A program made the translations under genes and the position numbers. Of a stretch of 64,000 nucleotides of DNA, positions 1 through 10,438 are shown in pieces. Origin of the DNA: Ralstonia insidiosa (GTDB lineage: Bacteria; Pseudomonadota; Gammaproteobacteria; Burkholderiales; Burkholderiaceae); NCBI RefSeq assembly GCF_008801405.1, contig NZ_VZPV01000001.1:1798001-1862000 (forward strand). The letters are read 5' to 3'. Below the pieces are notes generated by a model. That model was not told the origin of the DNA, searched no databases, and saw only the letters and a list, made by a program, of their open reading frames with translations. The stretch's first letter is position 1. Each line of letters begins with the position of its first letter.

Positions 1-1025
1 AGCAGCACCGGCCCGCGCGCGCGTTCGATGCGGATGCGTGCACGGGCGACGGCATCGGCATCCTGCAGTGCGGTGCGGATGGCGCGTTCGTGCCGGTGCG
101 GTGCCGGACCTTCGTCGAACGGTGCCCACGTGGCGGTGCGGTTGCCCTCCCACAGGTGCGGCAGCGGCTGGCCGCGATACAGCCACGTCGGGCCTTCACG
201 GCCGATGGCGGGGTCGGCGGCATTCTGCGCGCTGTGCACGACTGCGCCAGGCACATAGCCGATCACGGCGGACACGGCTTCTGGAAACGTCGCACCCAAC
301 AGCAATGCCAGCTCGCCACCGCGCGACTGGCCGCTCACCGCCACGAAATCATGCAGTGGTTCAACACGCTTGCGCAGCCACGCAAGTGCGCGCTCGAAAT
401 ACTCCAGCGGCGTGTTGGAGATGTAGTCCGACAGCCCCGGCGCCTTGAAGTAGGCCAGCGCAAACGCCGCATAGCCGTGTGAGGCGTACAGCGCCGCGCG
501 CGGCTCATTGATGCCACCGCCCGAGCCATTGAGGATCAGCACTGCCGGGCGCGGGCCGGGGTGGGCATATGCATCGGGCAAGTACAGCGTGCCGACCAGA
601 CCCTCGTCGCGTACTTCATGGCGCGTGACGCCGGGCGCAGCCAACCGCTGCACGAAGCTCGCATGGATCGACTCGCCGTTTGCGGTGGCTGTGAGCGTGG
701 TCGTCAGCGGCTCGGTCACCGGCTGCGGGAACACCTCGCGTGCCTTGTCGTCTTCCGGGCGCTGGCTCCAGATCAGGCCCATGGCGCTGATGCCGGTGTA
801 GTCCCCGGAGACGGGCGCATCGCGCGTCAGGTCAACGGTGCCTTGCGCATCCGCAACGAAGGCGGCGCGGCTGTGCCACAACACACCAGTGCCACGGCGC
901 GTTTGCGCGACGATGCCGACCTGCGCGCCGGGCGGCAGCCCTGTCACGACAATGCGGCGCTGCACGTCGATCAGGTCATCCGCCGGTGTGGCGTTGAGCT
1001 CTAAGTTTCCCAATGCGGTTGTCAT
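1..1025 (-). CDS. BAAT-type acyl-CoA thioesterase/acyltransferase, alpha/beta hydrolase (partial, 3' end outside window)
   Basis: Reading the minus strand from the ATG at 1025-1023 gives about 341 codons with no stop before the window edge, so the C-terminus is missing. The N-terminal half resembles the Bile_Hydr_Trans domain of acyl-CoA thioesterases and bile acid-CoA:amino acid N-acyltransferases. The second half is the BAAT C-terminal alpha/beta hydrolase, with a nucleophile elbow GQSRGG (Ser234) following an oxyanion-region motif NGSGGG. Such proteins hydrolyse acyl-CoA or move the acyl group to an amino acid amine. The start lies 7 nt after the stop of the solute-binding protein gene, so it is the last gene seen in that operon. 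The substrate is unknown; linkage to a peptide-type importer suggests an N-acyl amino acid or similar molecule (inference). Confidence 0.85.
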   Translation of the reverse strand, partial: MTTALGNLELNATPADDLIDVQRRIVVTGLPPGAQVGIVAQTRRGTGVLWHSRAAFVADAQGTVDLTRDAPVSGDYTGISAMGLIWSQRPEDDKAREVFPQPVTEPLTTTLTATANGESIHASFVQRLAAPGVTRHEVRDEGLVGTLYLPDAYAHPGPRPAVLILNGSGGGINEPRAALYASHGYAAFALAYFKAPGLSDYISNTPLEYFERALAWLRKRVEPLHDFVAVSGQSRGGELALLLGATFPEAVSAVIGYVPGAVVHSAQNAADPAIGREGPTWLYRGQPLPHLWEGNRTATWAPFDEGPAPHRHERAIRTALQDADAVARARIRIERARGPVL

Positions 1026-1032
1026 GGTGCGC

Positions 1033-2613
1033 TTACTTGCCGTCCTTGGTGACCATCTGCGCGGCGGTGCGGTCGCTGGTCATCGGGGCCACCTTCAGGC
1101 CCTTCTTGGCGGCCCATACGTTCTGGTAGTGGAACAGCGGCAGCACGCCCACGTCATCCGACACCAGCTTGACCGAGTGACGCAGGATGGCCGCGCGCTT
1201 CTCGACGTTGAACTCCTCGGTGGAGGCGTTCAGCGCGTTGTCCACGGCCGGGTTGCTGTAGTGGCCCCAGTTCGATGCACCCAGGCCCTTCTTGGTATCC
1301 ACCGTGGCCAGCACGTTGACCAGCGCGTAGCTCGCCTCACCCGTGCCGTTGCCCCATGCCAGCATGCTCATCGCATAGTCGTTCTTGTTGGCACGGCCCG
1401 AGTAGACCGACCAGGGCACCACCTCCACCTTGGTCTTCACGCCGATGCGCGACCAGAACTGCGCCACCGCCTGCGCCGTTTCCGGGCCTTGCGGGTAGCG
1501 ATCGTTCGGCACATGCATCACCAGGTTGAAGCCCTGCGGAAAGCCCGCATCGGCCAGCAGTTTCTTCGCTTGTGCCGGGTCGTAGGCAATGTTCTTCACG
1601 TCGGGGTTGTAGCCGTACGTGTCGGCAGGCATCCACTGGTTGGCGACGGTGGCGGCGCCTTGCAGGATGCGATCGACGATGGCCTTACGGTCAATGGCGA
1701 GTGACAGCGCCTGGCGCACACGCACATCCAGCAGCGGATTGTTGGCGAGCGGCTTGCCGTCGTTGCCGGTGATGTATTCGTTCGGTCCCTTGCGGAAGCT
1801 CGGCTGCAGCAGCATCACGCGCAGGCCGGGGTAGGCGAACACGTGCACGCTGGGCGATTGGCGCAGTCGAGCGAGGTCAGCCACCGACACCTTGTCAATC
1901 ACATCCACCTCGCCCGAGAGCAGGTTGGCCGTGCGCGCGGCGGCGTTGTTGATGTAGCGGTAGTTGACCTTTTCCCAAGGCTGCTTGCCACCCCAGTAGT
2001 TGTCGTTGCGCGCCATGACCACGCGGTCGCCCGGCACGTACGAGACGAACTTGTACGGGCCGGTGCCCACCACGGCGCGGCCAGCGTTGTAGTCCTCGGT
2101 GGCGGACTTTTCCCCCACGTGCTTGCTGACGATGTGCACGGATGCCAGGTTCAGCGGCAGGTCTGGGTTCGGGATATTCGTCTTGATGATCAGCGTGAGC
2201 GGGTCTTTGGCTGTGACGGATTCCACCGTGCGCAGGTAGCCCGCGAAGGTCGCCACGCTGCCCGGCACGCTGCGCGCGCGCTGGTACGAGAAGATGACGT
2301 CATCCGCCGTAAAGGGTTGACCGTCGTGCCACTTCACGCCGGGGCGCAGCTTGAACTCCCACGTCTTGGGGTCCAGCGTCTTCCATGACAGCGCCAGGCC
2401 GGGCTGCAGCTTGTTCCACTTGTTCTCGACCAGCAGATCCCAGAAATGCACGTCGACGGAGCGGTCGCCGGCATGGTTGTTCAGTTGCGGGTCGAGCGAC
2501 GACAGCGGATCGGCAAAGCCGATGTTGAGCGTCTGCGCACCTGCAGAGGTGGTGGCAACTGCGGCAGCAGCAAACAGGGCAACGGCAATCGACGAAGCGA
2601 GGAGGCGTTTCAC
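1033..2613 (-). CDS. periplasmic substrate-binding protein of a peptide/opine-type ABC importer (SBP_bac_5)
   Basis: 526 aa, the normal length for the DppA/OppA family. It begins with a Sec signal peptide (KR, then a hydrophobic stretch, cleavage probably after SAGA near residue 26). Features such as LSWKTLDPKTWEFKLRPGVK, the WHDGQPFTADDV motif and a C-terminal LFHYQN are typical of this family of bilobed binding proteins. The start codon is GTG, preceded by an AAAAGGGA ribosome site. It lies 35 nt downstream of the second ATPase gene of the importer and 7 nt upstream of the BAAT gene. It captures the ligand in the periplasm and delivers it to the two permeases encoded upstream. The ligand (peptide, opine, glutathione, nickel chelate or N-acyl amino acid) cannot be told from the sequence. 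Confidence 0.93.
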   Translation of the reverse strand: MKRLLASSIAVALFAAAAVATTSAGAQTLNIGFADPLSSLDPQLNNHAGDRSVDVHFWDLLVENKWNKLQPGLALSWKTLDPKTWEFKLRPGVKWHDGQPFTADDVIFSYQRARSVPGSVATFAGYLRTVESVTAKDPLTLIIKTNIPNPDLPLNLASVHIVSKHVGEKSATEDYNAGRAVVGTGPYKFVSYVPGDRVVMARNDNYWGGKQPWEKVNYRYINNAAARTANLLSGEVDVIDKVSVADLARLRQSPSVHVFAYPGLRVMLLQPSFRKGPNEYITGNDGKPLANNPLLDVRVRQALSLAIDRKAIVDRILQGAATVANQWMPADTYGYNPDVKNIAYDPAQAKKLLADAGFPQGFNLVMHVPNDRYPQGPETAQAVAQFWSRIGVKTKVEVVPWSVYSGRANKNDYAMSMLAWGNGTGEASYALVNVLATVDTKKGLGASNWGHYSNPAVDNALNASTEEFNVEKRAAILRHSVKLVSDDVGVLPLFHYQNVWAAKKGLKVAPMTSDRTAAQMVTKDGK

Positions 2614-2648
2614 GTAGGTTCCCTTTTCCTTTTTTTGGAATCGTTGGC

Positions 2649-3646
2649 TTATTGGATGTCGTTCAAATGACAGGCGCTGATGTGGTTGACCGCAATGCCG
2701 CGCAGCGTCGGCGTTTCGGTTTTGCAGCGGGGCATGGCGTGCGGGCAGCGCGGGTGGAAATGGCAGCCCGTGGGCGGGTTCAGCGGGCTGGGCATTTCGC
2801 CCTGGATGGCCGTGAACGTCTTGTGCCGGGCCGATAGGCGTGGAATCTCCGCCAGCAGCGTCTGCGTGTACGGATGGTTTGGACGGCGGAACACTTCCTC
2901 CGCTGGCGCCGATTCCACCACGCGGCCCAGGTACATGATGACCACGCGGTCTGACAGGTGCTCTACCACGCCCAGGTCGTGGCTGATGAACAGGTACGTC
3001 AGGTTGAGCTGCTCGCGCAGGTCCATGAACAGGTTCAGGATCTGCGCCTGGATGGACACGTCCAGCGCTGCCACCGCCTCGTCGCAGACAAGCATCGACG
3101 GCTGCACCGCCAGCGCGCGTGCAATGCCGATGCGCTGACGCTGCCCCCCGCTGAACTGATGCGGATAGCGGTCACGCAGGGCAGGGTCGAGGCCCGCGCG
3201 CTGCATCTGCGCGGCTACGTAGTCGGCAAAATTGGCGCGGTCGGTCAGGCCGTGCACGCGCGCTGCCTCGCCGATGATTTCTTCCACACGCAGGCGCGGG
3301 TTGAGGCTGGCGTATGGGTCCTGGAAGATCATCTGGATCTTCAGGCGGGCATCGCGTGCCTCCTCAGCAGAGAGCGTGTTGACGGCTTTGCCGTCCACGC
3401 GCACCTCGCCGTCAGACGGCGGCATCAACCCTGCGGCGATGCGGCCAAGCGTGGATTTTCCGCAACCTGATTCGCCAACGAGCCCGACGACTTCACCTGG
3501 CTGGATCGCCAGGTCGATGCCATCAACGGCGCGCACTACGGCGGGCGGCTTCGCGAGCCCCAGACGCTGCAGCATGCCGTCAACTGGGCCGATCTTGCGA
3601 TCGCCGAAGCGTTTGCCGACTTGCTTGAGTTCTACCAGCGGCGTGC

Positions 3647-3650
<4 letters not shown>
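2649..3650 (-). CDS. ABC transporter ATPase, DppF/OppF type
   Basis: 333 aa. Walker [10 protein letters not shown] lies at residues 59-67, followed by a Q-loop ([12 protein letters not shown]), signature SGGQRQR, Walker [13 protein letters not shown] and the H-loop ISHDLGVV. The C-terminal Oligo_HPY region is marked by a cysteine-containing HPRCPHA motif, which in the family often binds an iron-sulfur cluster. An in-frame extension upstream to 3767 exists, but the ATG at 3650 overlaps the upstream stop by four bases (ATGA) and begins the conserved [13 protein letters not shown] start, so the shorter form is preferred. It pairs with the ATPase encoded just upstream to power import by the two permeases. 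Confidence 0.93.
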
Positions 3651-4653
<1,003 letters not shown>

Positions 4654-4657
<4 letters not shown>

Positions 4658-5589
4658 CGTTGCGTCCTCGGGTTCAGCACTTCGCGCAGGCGGTCTCCGA
4701 CCAAGTTGATGGCGACCAGCGCCAGCAGCAGCGCAATGCCCGGATAGAAACTGATCCAGTACTGACCAGACAACATGTATTGGTATCCGTTGGCAATCAG
4801 CAGGCCCAGGGACGGCTCGGTAATCGGCACGCCCAGGCCCAGGAAGGAGAGGGTAGCTTCCAGCGTGATCGCGCGCGCCACCTGCAGCGTGCCCACGACG
4901 ATCAGCGGCGGCAGGCAGTTCGGCAGGATGTGCTTGAGCGCAATGCGCCAGCCGGGCAGGGCGAGCGAGCGCGCGGCTTCTACGTATTCGCGGCGGCGCT
5001 CGACCAGCGCTTGCCCGCGCACCGTGCGCGCGTAGTACGCCCATTCCAGCAGCACCAGTGTCAGCACCACGTTGGTGATGCTTTTGCCGAGGTAGGCCAG
5101 GATCATCATCGCCACCAGCACCGACGGAAACGACAGCAGCAGATCGACCGTGCGCATGATGAAGTTGTCGACCTTGCCACCCGCGTAGGCGGCAATCAGC
5201 CCGAGCAACGTGCCAATCACGGCGGCAACGGCGGCCGAGCCAATCCCCACACCCAGGCTGATGCGCAGGCCGTAGAGGATGCCGGAGTAAAGATCGCGCC
5301 CCTGGCCATCCGTGCCGAGCCAGTACGTAAAGGTGCCCAGCCCATTGGGCGAGCCCGGCGGCAGGCGCGAGTCCAGCACGTCGAGCTGCATCAGGTCATA
5401 CGGATTCTGCGGCGTGATCCAGGGCGCGGCCAGCGCGGCAGCCATCAGCAGCACAACAACGGCGAGCCCAAAGATGGCGGATTTGGAGGCGAGGAAATCT
5501 GCAGCCACGCGTCGCCATGGCGATTGCTTTCTTGGTGCGGGAGCTGTTGGCGTGGCGGTTGCCACCGTGGTTTGCGAAGACGTGTTCAT
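4654..5589 (-). CDS. ABC importer permease, DppC type
   Basis: 311 aa inner-membrane protein. A cytoplasmic N-terminus and first helix (SAIFGLAVVVLLMAAALAAP) are followed by a periplasmic segment with the family motif HxLGTDxxGRD, here seen as WLGTDGQGRDLYSGILYG. The BPD_transp_1 core of five helices follows, with the EAA loop EYVEAARSLALPGWR that docks on the ATPases. Four-base start/stop overlaps on both sides link it to the DppB-type permease upstream and the ATPase downstream. It forms the heterodimeric channel with the product of the upstream gene. Confidence 0.93.
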
Positions 5590-6578
5590 GCGGTCTCCGC
5601 GCTATCTGCCATGCGCACGCGCGGGTCCAGCATGCGATACAGGATGTCGACGATCAGGTTGAGTGACACGAACAGGCACACCACAACAATGAGGTAGGAA
5701 ACGATGACGGGGCGGTCCAGCGAGTTGATGCTGTCCAGGATCAGCTTGCCTGCGCCGGGCCAGGCGAAGATGCTTTCCGTTACCACGGCAAAGGCGATGG
5801 TCGAGCCCAGCTCCAGGCCGAGCACCGTTACCAGCGGGATCAACGTATTGCGCAGGACGTGCGCCAGCACCACGCGCAGCGGCGACAGCCCCTTCGCACG
5901 TGCGAACTTCACGAAGTCCATCGGCAGCACCTCGCGCACGCCGGCCGAAGTCAGTCGCAGCACCAGGGAGAGTTTGAACAGCGACAGGTTGATCGCTGGC
6001 AGTAGCAGGTGGCGCAAGCCGTCAGCCGTCAGCCACGACCACTCGACGCCGAACAGGCGAGCCGTCTCACCGCGCCCGCTGGCGGGCAGCCAACCGAGGC
6101 TCACGCTGAACGCCATGATCAGCATCAGCCCAACCCAGAACGTCGGCAGCGAGAAGCCCACCACGCTGCCCGTCATCAGCAGACGCGACACCGGATGGTT
6201 CGGATACAGCCCCGCGAACAACCCCAGCGGCACACCGATCACCACCGCGATGATGAGTGCCGCAAAGGCCAGTTCCAACGTGGCCGGCAGGCGCTGCAGG
6301 ATCAGCTGGATGGCGGGTTCGTTGTAGACGAAGCTTTTGCCGAGGTTGCCGTGCACCGCACCGTTCAGAAAGCTCAGGTACTGCTGCCACAGCGGCTTGT
6401 CCAGGCCGAGTTCTGCAATGATGCGTGCGCGATCGATCTGGTCCACGTCCTGACCGATCAGAATGTCGACCGGGTTGCCAATGGCGTGCAGCCCAACAAA
6501 AACAATCACCGTCATCACCAGCACGACCAGCAGCGCCTGGCCGATGCGGCCTACTAGCCAACCGAGCCAACCCGTCAT
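5586..6578 (-). CDS. ABC importer permease, DppB type
   Basis: 330 aa, with about six membrane helices. The first helix contains LLVVLVMTVIVFVGLHAIG, followed by the family PVD motif and the HGNLGKSF motif typical of DppB. The EAA loop is FVKFARAKGLSPLRVVLAHV. An in-frame extension to 6647 exists, but the ATG at 6578 overlaps the upstream monooxygenase-like stop by four bases and matches the usual short cytoplasmic start. It forms the channel with the DppC-type permease. Confidence 0.93.
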   Translation of the reverse strand: MTGWLGWLVGRIGQALLVVLVMTVIVFVGLHAIGNPVDILIGQDVDQIDRARIIAELGLDKPLWQQYLSFLNGAVHGNLGKSFVYNEPAIQLILQRLPATLELAFAALIIAVVIGVPLGLFAGLYPNHPVSRLLMTGSVVGFSLPTFWVGLMLIMAFSVSLGWLPASGRGETARLFGVEWSWLTADGLRHLLLPAINLSLFKLSLVLRLTSAGVREVLPMDFVKFARAKGLSPLRVVLAHVLRNTLIPLVTVLGLELGSTIAFAVVTESIFAWPGAGKLILDSINSLDRPVIVSYLIVVVCLFVSLNLIVDILYRMLDPRVRMADSAETA

Positions 6579-8089
6579 CGTGCCGCCTCCTGGCTTGAGG
6601 TGGCCTCTGCATTGACGTCGACGCCGGGAGGCGGTGCGGGTGTCCATTCGTCACCGAAAATTTCCGGCTCCGCATACGCCTCGATGGCGGCGTAGTGCGC
6701 TTCGATGTCCTCTTGGTACAGCAGGCCTGCAATGCCTTGGGCCAGTCGCTTCGCGCCCTCACTGATGGCGGGGATGTCGCCTGACACACTGCCGTGCGTG
6801 AGAGACGCCGGGTAGCAGAAGCAATGCACGCGCGACAGACCGGGCAGCGAGCCGGGCACCTTCTCGCGAAATTCAAATGCGGGGCCGAGATCGGGGGAGT
6901 CGCTCAGCTCGGTGTCTTCCTCGCCGGGGCGTGGGGTGTAGCGGTCGCGCCATTGGCGGATGTGTGGCGCCAGCAGTCTGAACTCGGGGCGCGAGGCCCA
7001 GTCGGTGCGAAAGCCCGTCGAGAAGATCAGGAAGTCCAGATGGAACACGCCCTTGGGTGTGGCCACGTGCAGCACGCCGTCGTGCTCGTCCACGCCCAGA
7101 ATGGCGCAGCCGAAGTTGAAGCGCGCATTGGCATGACGCGACACGCGCAGCGTGCTGCCACGAGGCGGCGGTACCTGTTCAACGTTGATGTAATGGCGGA
7201 TGCGCCATTTCCACGCGTCAGGCAGATGCAGGTGGCCGTGCACGAGCCCGGGGCTGCCGGCGCCCTTGCCCTTGTTCACGCGGGGCAGGTCGGCGCGGCG
7301 GATCAGTAGGTCGACGCTGGCTGCGCCGGCTTCCAGCGCCGTTGCCGCCGAGTCCATCGCCGATGCGCCCGCGCCGATCACGCCAACACGCTTGCCGGCC
7401 AGGGTGCCGTAGTCCATCTCATCGGACGAATGCGCCCACCACCGGCGTGGCAGGCGACTTGCAAAGTCCGGCACGGTCGGGCCACCCAGGCCGTCACGTC
7501 CGGTAGCCAGCACCACGCGGCGCGCATACACGCGTTGCGTCGGCTGACCCGGCACATCGATCACGAGTTCGACAGCACCATCCTTGCGTGGGTGAATCGC
7601 TTTCACGTGGTGCTCGTTGCGTACGTCAATCTGCAGCACGTGGCGGTACCAGCGCAGGTAGTCCATCCATTGCAGGCGCGGGATCTTGTCGAGCACTTCC
7701 CACGCCTCGGTACCAAACTGCGCCTCGAACCACGCGCGGAAGGTCAACGCAGGCAAGCCCAGCGCAGGGCCCGTCAACTGCTTGGGAGAGCGCAGGGTTT
7801 CCATGCGCGCGGTGGTTGCCCACGGGCCTTCGAAGCCAATGGGCGAGCGGTCGAACACCACCGCGCCCATGCCCAGATGCTTGAGCGACGTTGCAGCCGC
7901 CAGGCCTGCCATGCCGCCACCAATGACGGCTACGTCCAGCACGGGTTGGCCGTTCAGTTCATGCGGTAGTGTCCACGCCTTGGCGGGCAATTCCAGCCAG
8001 GCCAGGTCCTGGCGCAAACGGGCTTCCAGTGCCTTCAGTCCGGTGGCGCCGGGCGCGTGCGGCGCGTTGTCGAGTTGTGCTGCGGTCAT
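6575..8089 (-). CDS. FAD/NAD(P)-dependent oxidoreductase, flavin monooxygenase-like
   Basis: 504 aa with two Rossmann dinucleotide motifs. GGGMAG at residues 57-62 is the likely FAD site, and VGVIGAGASAMDSA roughly in the middle is the likely NAD(P)H site. The sequence between them (RRWWAHSSDEMDY) sits where flavin monooxygenases and Baeyer-Villiger enzymes carry their FxGxxxH signature, but the match is degenerate, so the reaction class is uncertain. The stop overlaps the permease start and the start overlaps the LysR stop, each by four bases, so it is translated as part of the import operon. It probably oxidises or hydroxylates the imported compound (inference). It could also be a related oxidase or reductase. 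Confidence 0.8.
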   Translation of the reverse strand: MTAAQLDNAPHAPGATGLKALEARLRQDLAWLELPAKAWTLPHELNGQPVLDVAVIGGGMAGLAAATSLKHLGMGAVVFDRSPIGFEGPWATTARMETLRSPKQLTGPALGLPALTFRAWFEAQFGTEAWEVLDKIPRLQWMDYLRWYRHVLQIDVRNEHHVKAIHPRKDGAVELVIDVPGQPTQRVYARRVVLATGRDGLGGPTVPDFASRLPRRWWAHSSDEMDYGTLAGKRVGVIGAGASAMDSAATALEAGAASVDLLIRRADLPRVNKGKGAGSPGLVHGHLHLPDAWKWRIRHYINVEQVPPPRGSTLRVSRHANARFNFGCAILGVDEHDGVLHVATPKGVFHLDFLIFSTGFRTDWASRPEFRLLAPHIRQWRDRYTPRPGEEDTELSDSPDLGPAFEFREKVPGSLPGLSRVHCFCYPASLTHGSVSGDIPAISEGAKRLAQGIAGLLYQEDIEAHYAAIEAYAEPEIFGDEWTPAPPPGVDVNAEATSSQEAAR

Positions 8090-9060
8090 GCGGACGCGTC
8101 TTCTGTTGCGTTAGTGGGTTCGCCGTACAGCACCTGCAGCATGCTGGCGTGGCGTGACGGGTTGTGCAGCTTGCAGTCGGGCAGCAGGCGTTGCGCGGCG
8201 CGGGAGAGCGCGTTGATCAGCGCGGTCACGGCCGCCGATGGCCGCTTGGCCTCTGGGGTGATCACGCCAAAGAAGAAGGGGATGTCGGCGTCGATTGGGC
8301 GTACCGTCACGCCGTCAATCGGCACGCCGTAAGCGGTGATTGGCTCCAGCAACGCCACACCGAGGCCGGCACGCACGGCGGTCAGCGCGTTGAACGAGGC
8401 GTTGGTTTCAATCAGTTCGGTTGGGGTGACGCCGGCTTGCGCGAGTGCCTGATCCAGGCGGCGGCGCAGGCGATACGGGTTGTGCATCGTGACGATGCGG
8501 CGGCCGGCGCAATCCGCCAGCGCCACACGATCACCGGCGGCCAGTGGGTCGCTGTGCTGCACTGCAGCCACGCATGCCGATTCGCCAATCCAATGCACCG
8601 TCACACCGCGATGCTCCAACGGCAGGCTGCTCATGCCCAGGTCTGCCGCACCTGTGAGTACTGCATGCACAACCTGCTCGGGCGAGGCGCTACGAATTTG
8701 AACGTGCTGGGTCAACTCGGGGTGATCGGCCAGCGCCGCGGGCAGCAGCCCGGCTGCCAGCGCAGAGGTGGCAGCCAGCCGCAGCGGACGCGCTTCTCCA
8801 CGCGCGATTTCTTCTGCGCGCGTGCGGATCTGCCGCAAACTGATCAGCGTGTGTTCGACGTCTTCATACAGCAGGAAACCCTGCTCGGTGGGCGAGACGC
8901 GCGGCCCTGCACGCGTGAACAGGGCGTAGCCGATTTCGGCTTCGAGGTCTTGAATGAGGCGGCTGATGGCGGGCTGCGAACGGCCCAGCAGTTTGCCTGC
9001 CGCGGTGACGCTGCCGGTCGACATGACGGCAGCAAACGCTTCGAGTTGTCGGAGTTCCAT
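8086..9060 (-). CDS. LysR-family transcriptional regulator, first gene of the import operon
   Basis: 324 aa. A winged helix-turn-helix occupies residues 1-60 (LRQLEAFAAVMSTGSVTAAG, then SQPAISRLIQDLE), followed by a periplasmic-binding-like effector domain. The unusual point is its position: most LysR genes diverge from their targets, but here the stop overlaps the start of the monooxygenase-like gene by four bases and all seven downstream genes run the same way. It therefore probably controls its own operon from a promoter upstream of 9060. I cannot name an effector. No clear LysR box (T-N11-A dyad) was picked out by eye. Confidence 0.92.
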   Translation of the reverse strand: MELRQLEAFAAVMSTGSVTAAGKLLGRSQPAISRLIQDLEAEIGYALFTRAGPRVSPTEQGFLLYEDVEHTLISLRQIRTRAEEIARGEARPLRLAATSALAAGLLPAALADHPELTQHVQIRSASPEQVVHAVLTGAADLGMSSLPLEHRGVTVHWIGESACVAAVQHSDPLAAGDRVALADCAGRRIVTMHNPYRLRRRLDQALAQAGVTPTELIETNASFNALTAVRAGLGVALLEPITAYGVPIDGVTVRPIDADIPFFFGVITPEAKRPSAAVTALINALSRAAQRLLPDCKLHNPSRHASMLQVLYGEPTNATEDASA

Positions 9061-9138
9061 CAGCCTGATTGATCCCAGTCATGCATGTGGTTCATGCATT
9101 CTGGTAGAGGCAGTATGCGAATTTCAAATAGTATTTTC

Positions 9139-9345
9139 TTATGTACTCATGCGTTTTACGCAGGCAACCGCTATGCCTTGCGGTAGAGCGGCTGCTGCGG
9201 CAGCGTGCATCGGAGTATGCGCCTCTTTGACGAACGTACCGCTCGGGCCGATCACCGTGAGTTCCACATAGTTCGATCCCTTGCGAATGTTGGGGCTGTA
9301 GCGAACGTCCAGCCCGCCCAGATCGATCGTGCCGGGGATTCCAAC
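9139..9345 (-). pseudogene. 3' relic of an ABC-type solute-binding protein gene
   Basis: Within the 466-base gap 9061-9526, one minus-strand frame reads from GTT at 9345 to a TAA at 9141-9139 without a start codon. The reading contains DLGGLDVRYSPN followed by KGSNYVELTVIG and a short low-complexity tail. This is the pattern seen at the C-terminus of Leu/Ile/Val-type (HAAT) periplasmic binding proteins in Burkholderiaceae (recognition from memory, not a search). Upstream, related-looking text moves into other frames. It therefore looks like the decayed end of a deleted gene. The rest of the gap holds only the terminator at 9474-9502 and presumably the promoter of the LysR-led operon. Confidence 0.45.
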
Positions 9346-9473
9346 CCGGAGACAAAGCTGGCGCGCTTGTGCGACCTGCCTGCGCGATTTTCTGGGTGGT
9401 TGCTTTGTTGTCTTGCACCGGGGTGCTGCAACGCGCGCTGCAACATCGGTGCAACGCTGTATGCCCGACCGGC

Positions 9474-9502
9474 AAAAAAAACCGCCGTTCGAGACGGCGG
9501 TT
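9474..9502 (-). terminator. intrinsic terminator of the Ysc84 lipoprotein gene
   Basis: Inverted repeat AACCGCCG (9480-9487) / CGGCGGTT (9495-9502) with a 7-nt loop. On the minus strand it is followed by a run of seven T (the A run at 9474-9480). It lies 25 nt beyond the stop of the gene at 9527. Confidence 0.85.
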
Positions 9503-9526
9503 CTTGCAACAGGCAGCGTGTGCGGA

Positions 9527-10132
9527 TCAGTTGGTCTGCTTGGTGATCTTCGTGCCCTCGACCGATGCGCCAGCCATCAGGCCCGCATTGGTCAGGTTGA
9601 AGCCGATGATCGGCTGTTGCGCGGTGTTGGTGTCGATCGCGCCATTGGCGCCGATCTTGGCCAACGCCACCGTGGCGTCCACACCAGCCGTCCAGCCCTG
9701 GCTGGCTTGGAATTTCTGCAGCGCTTCGTCCGTCATGAACAGGATGATGAGTGCGCGCGACTGGGCGCCGGCCTGGAAGCCCACCGAAGCGGAGGCGATG
9801 TTGTAGTAACCCAGCGGACGGCCGCCGCCGGTGCGCAGCACGCCTTCGCCGTACTGCCCGCCGACCACAAAGCCGGCATTGAGCACCGACGGGAACACCA
9901 GTACACCCTTGGCGCGCCCAACAAGCTCGCGTGAGCCATCGGCCGTGGTGTACAGGCGCGAGAGCACGGAATCGGCTTGCGAGTTGGTGGTGGCGTGCTT
10001 GTTGGTCGACGTCATCACGTCGGAGCCCGCTGCATTCGGGCTGGTGGTGGTACAGGCTGCGATCTGGGTGCCAAGCAGCGCGATGGCAGCAAGCGTGGCG
10101 GCAGTACGGCGGCTAATGAGGTTCTTATTCAT
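9527..10132 (-). CDS. Ysc84-domain lipoprotein
   Basis: 201 codons from the ATG at 10132. The N-terminus is a lipoprotein signal with positive residues, a hydrophobic core and lipobox QIAAC followed by TTTS, so the mature protein should be lipid-anchored. The rest matches the Ysc84/SH3YL1-type lipid-binding domain found in many beta-proteobacterial lipoproteins (VGRAKGVLVFPSVLNAGFV, a GGxxGxGVL motif and a SVGFQAGAQS segment). A longer in-frame reading to 10261 lacks a signal peptide at its start and is rejected. Members are envelope proteins of unclear role; phospholipid binding is known for the eukaryotic relatives. Confidence 0.88.
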   Translation of the reverse strand: MNKNLISRRTAATLAAIALLGTQIAACTTTSPNAAGSDVMTSTNKHATTNSQADSVLSRLYTTADGSRELVGRAKGVLVFPSVLNAGFVVGGQYGEGVLRTGGGRPLGYYNIASASVGFQAGAQSRALIILFMTDEALQKFQASQGWTAGVDATVALAKIGANGAIDTNTAQQPIIGFNLTNAGLMAGASVEGTKITKQTN

Positions 10133-10390
10133 GGCGATCGGTCTCAGTGTTGTGGAAGGGGCCAAACGGTGCAAACGCGCCCTGTGTAATGAGCTGACGT
10201 GGGCCCCGAACTTGTCGGCCAAGGGTGTCAATCTCCTGGCAGCAAGCGGCGTGCCCGCCATATCAGATGAACGCCTGAGCGCTCAGTTCCTGACATTAGG
10301 CGAGATTTGTGGCTGACGTAGCGCTTTTTCACACCGACTTGTGTAAAAGCGTAAGGAAGTCGTATTGCTTGCATCTTTTGCAAACGCAAC
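10133..10390. other. intergenic region between the Ysc84 gene and the lpxO terminator
   Basis: No open reading frame with coding character was found on either strand. It must hold the promoter of the lipoprotein gene (minus strand), but I could not pick out a convincing -35/-10 pair. Confidence 0.5.
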
Positions 10391-10414
10391 AAAAAACCGG
10401 CGCGAAGCCGGTTT
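10391..10414 (-). terminator. intrinsic terminator of lpxO
   Basis: Stem AAACCGGC (10394-10401) / GCCGGTTT (10407-10414) with loop GCGAA. On the minus strand a run of six T follows. It lies about 25 nt after the lpxO stop. Confidence 0.85.
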
Positions 10415-10438
10415 CTTGTGCGATGCCATGCGTGTCGA

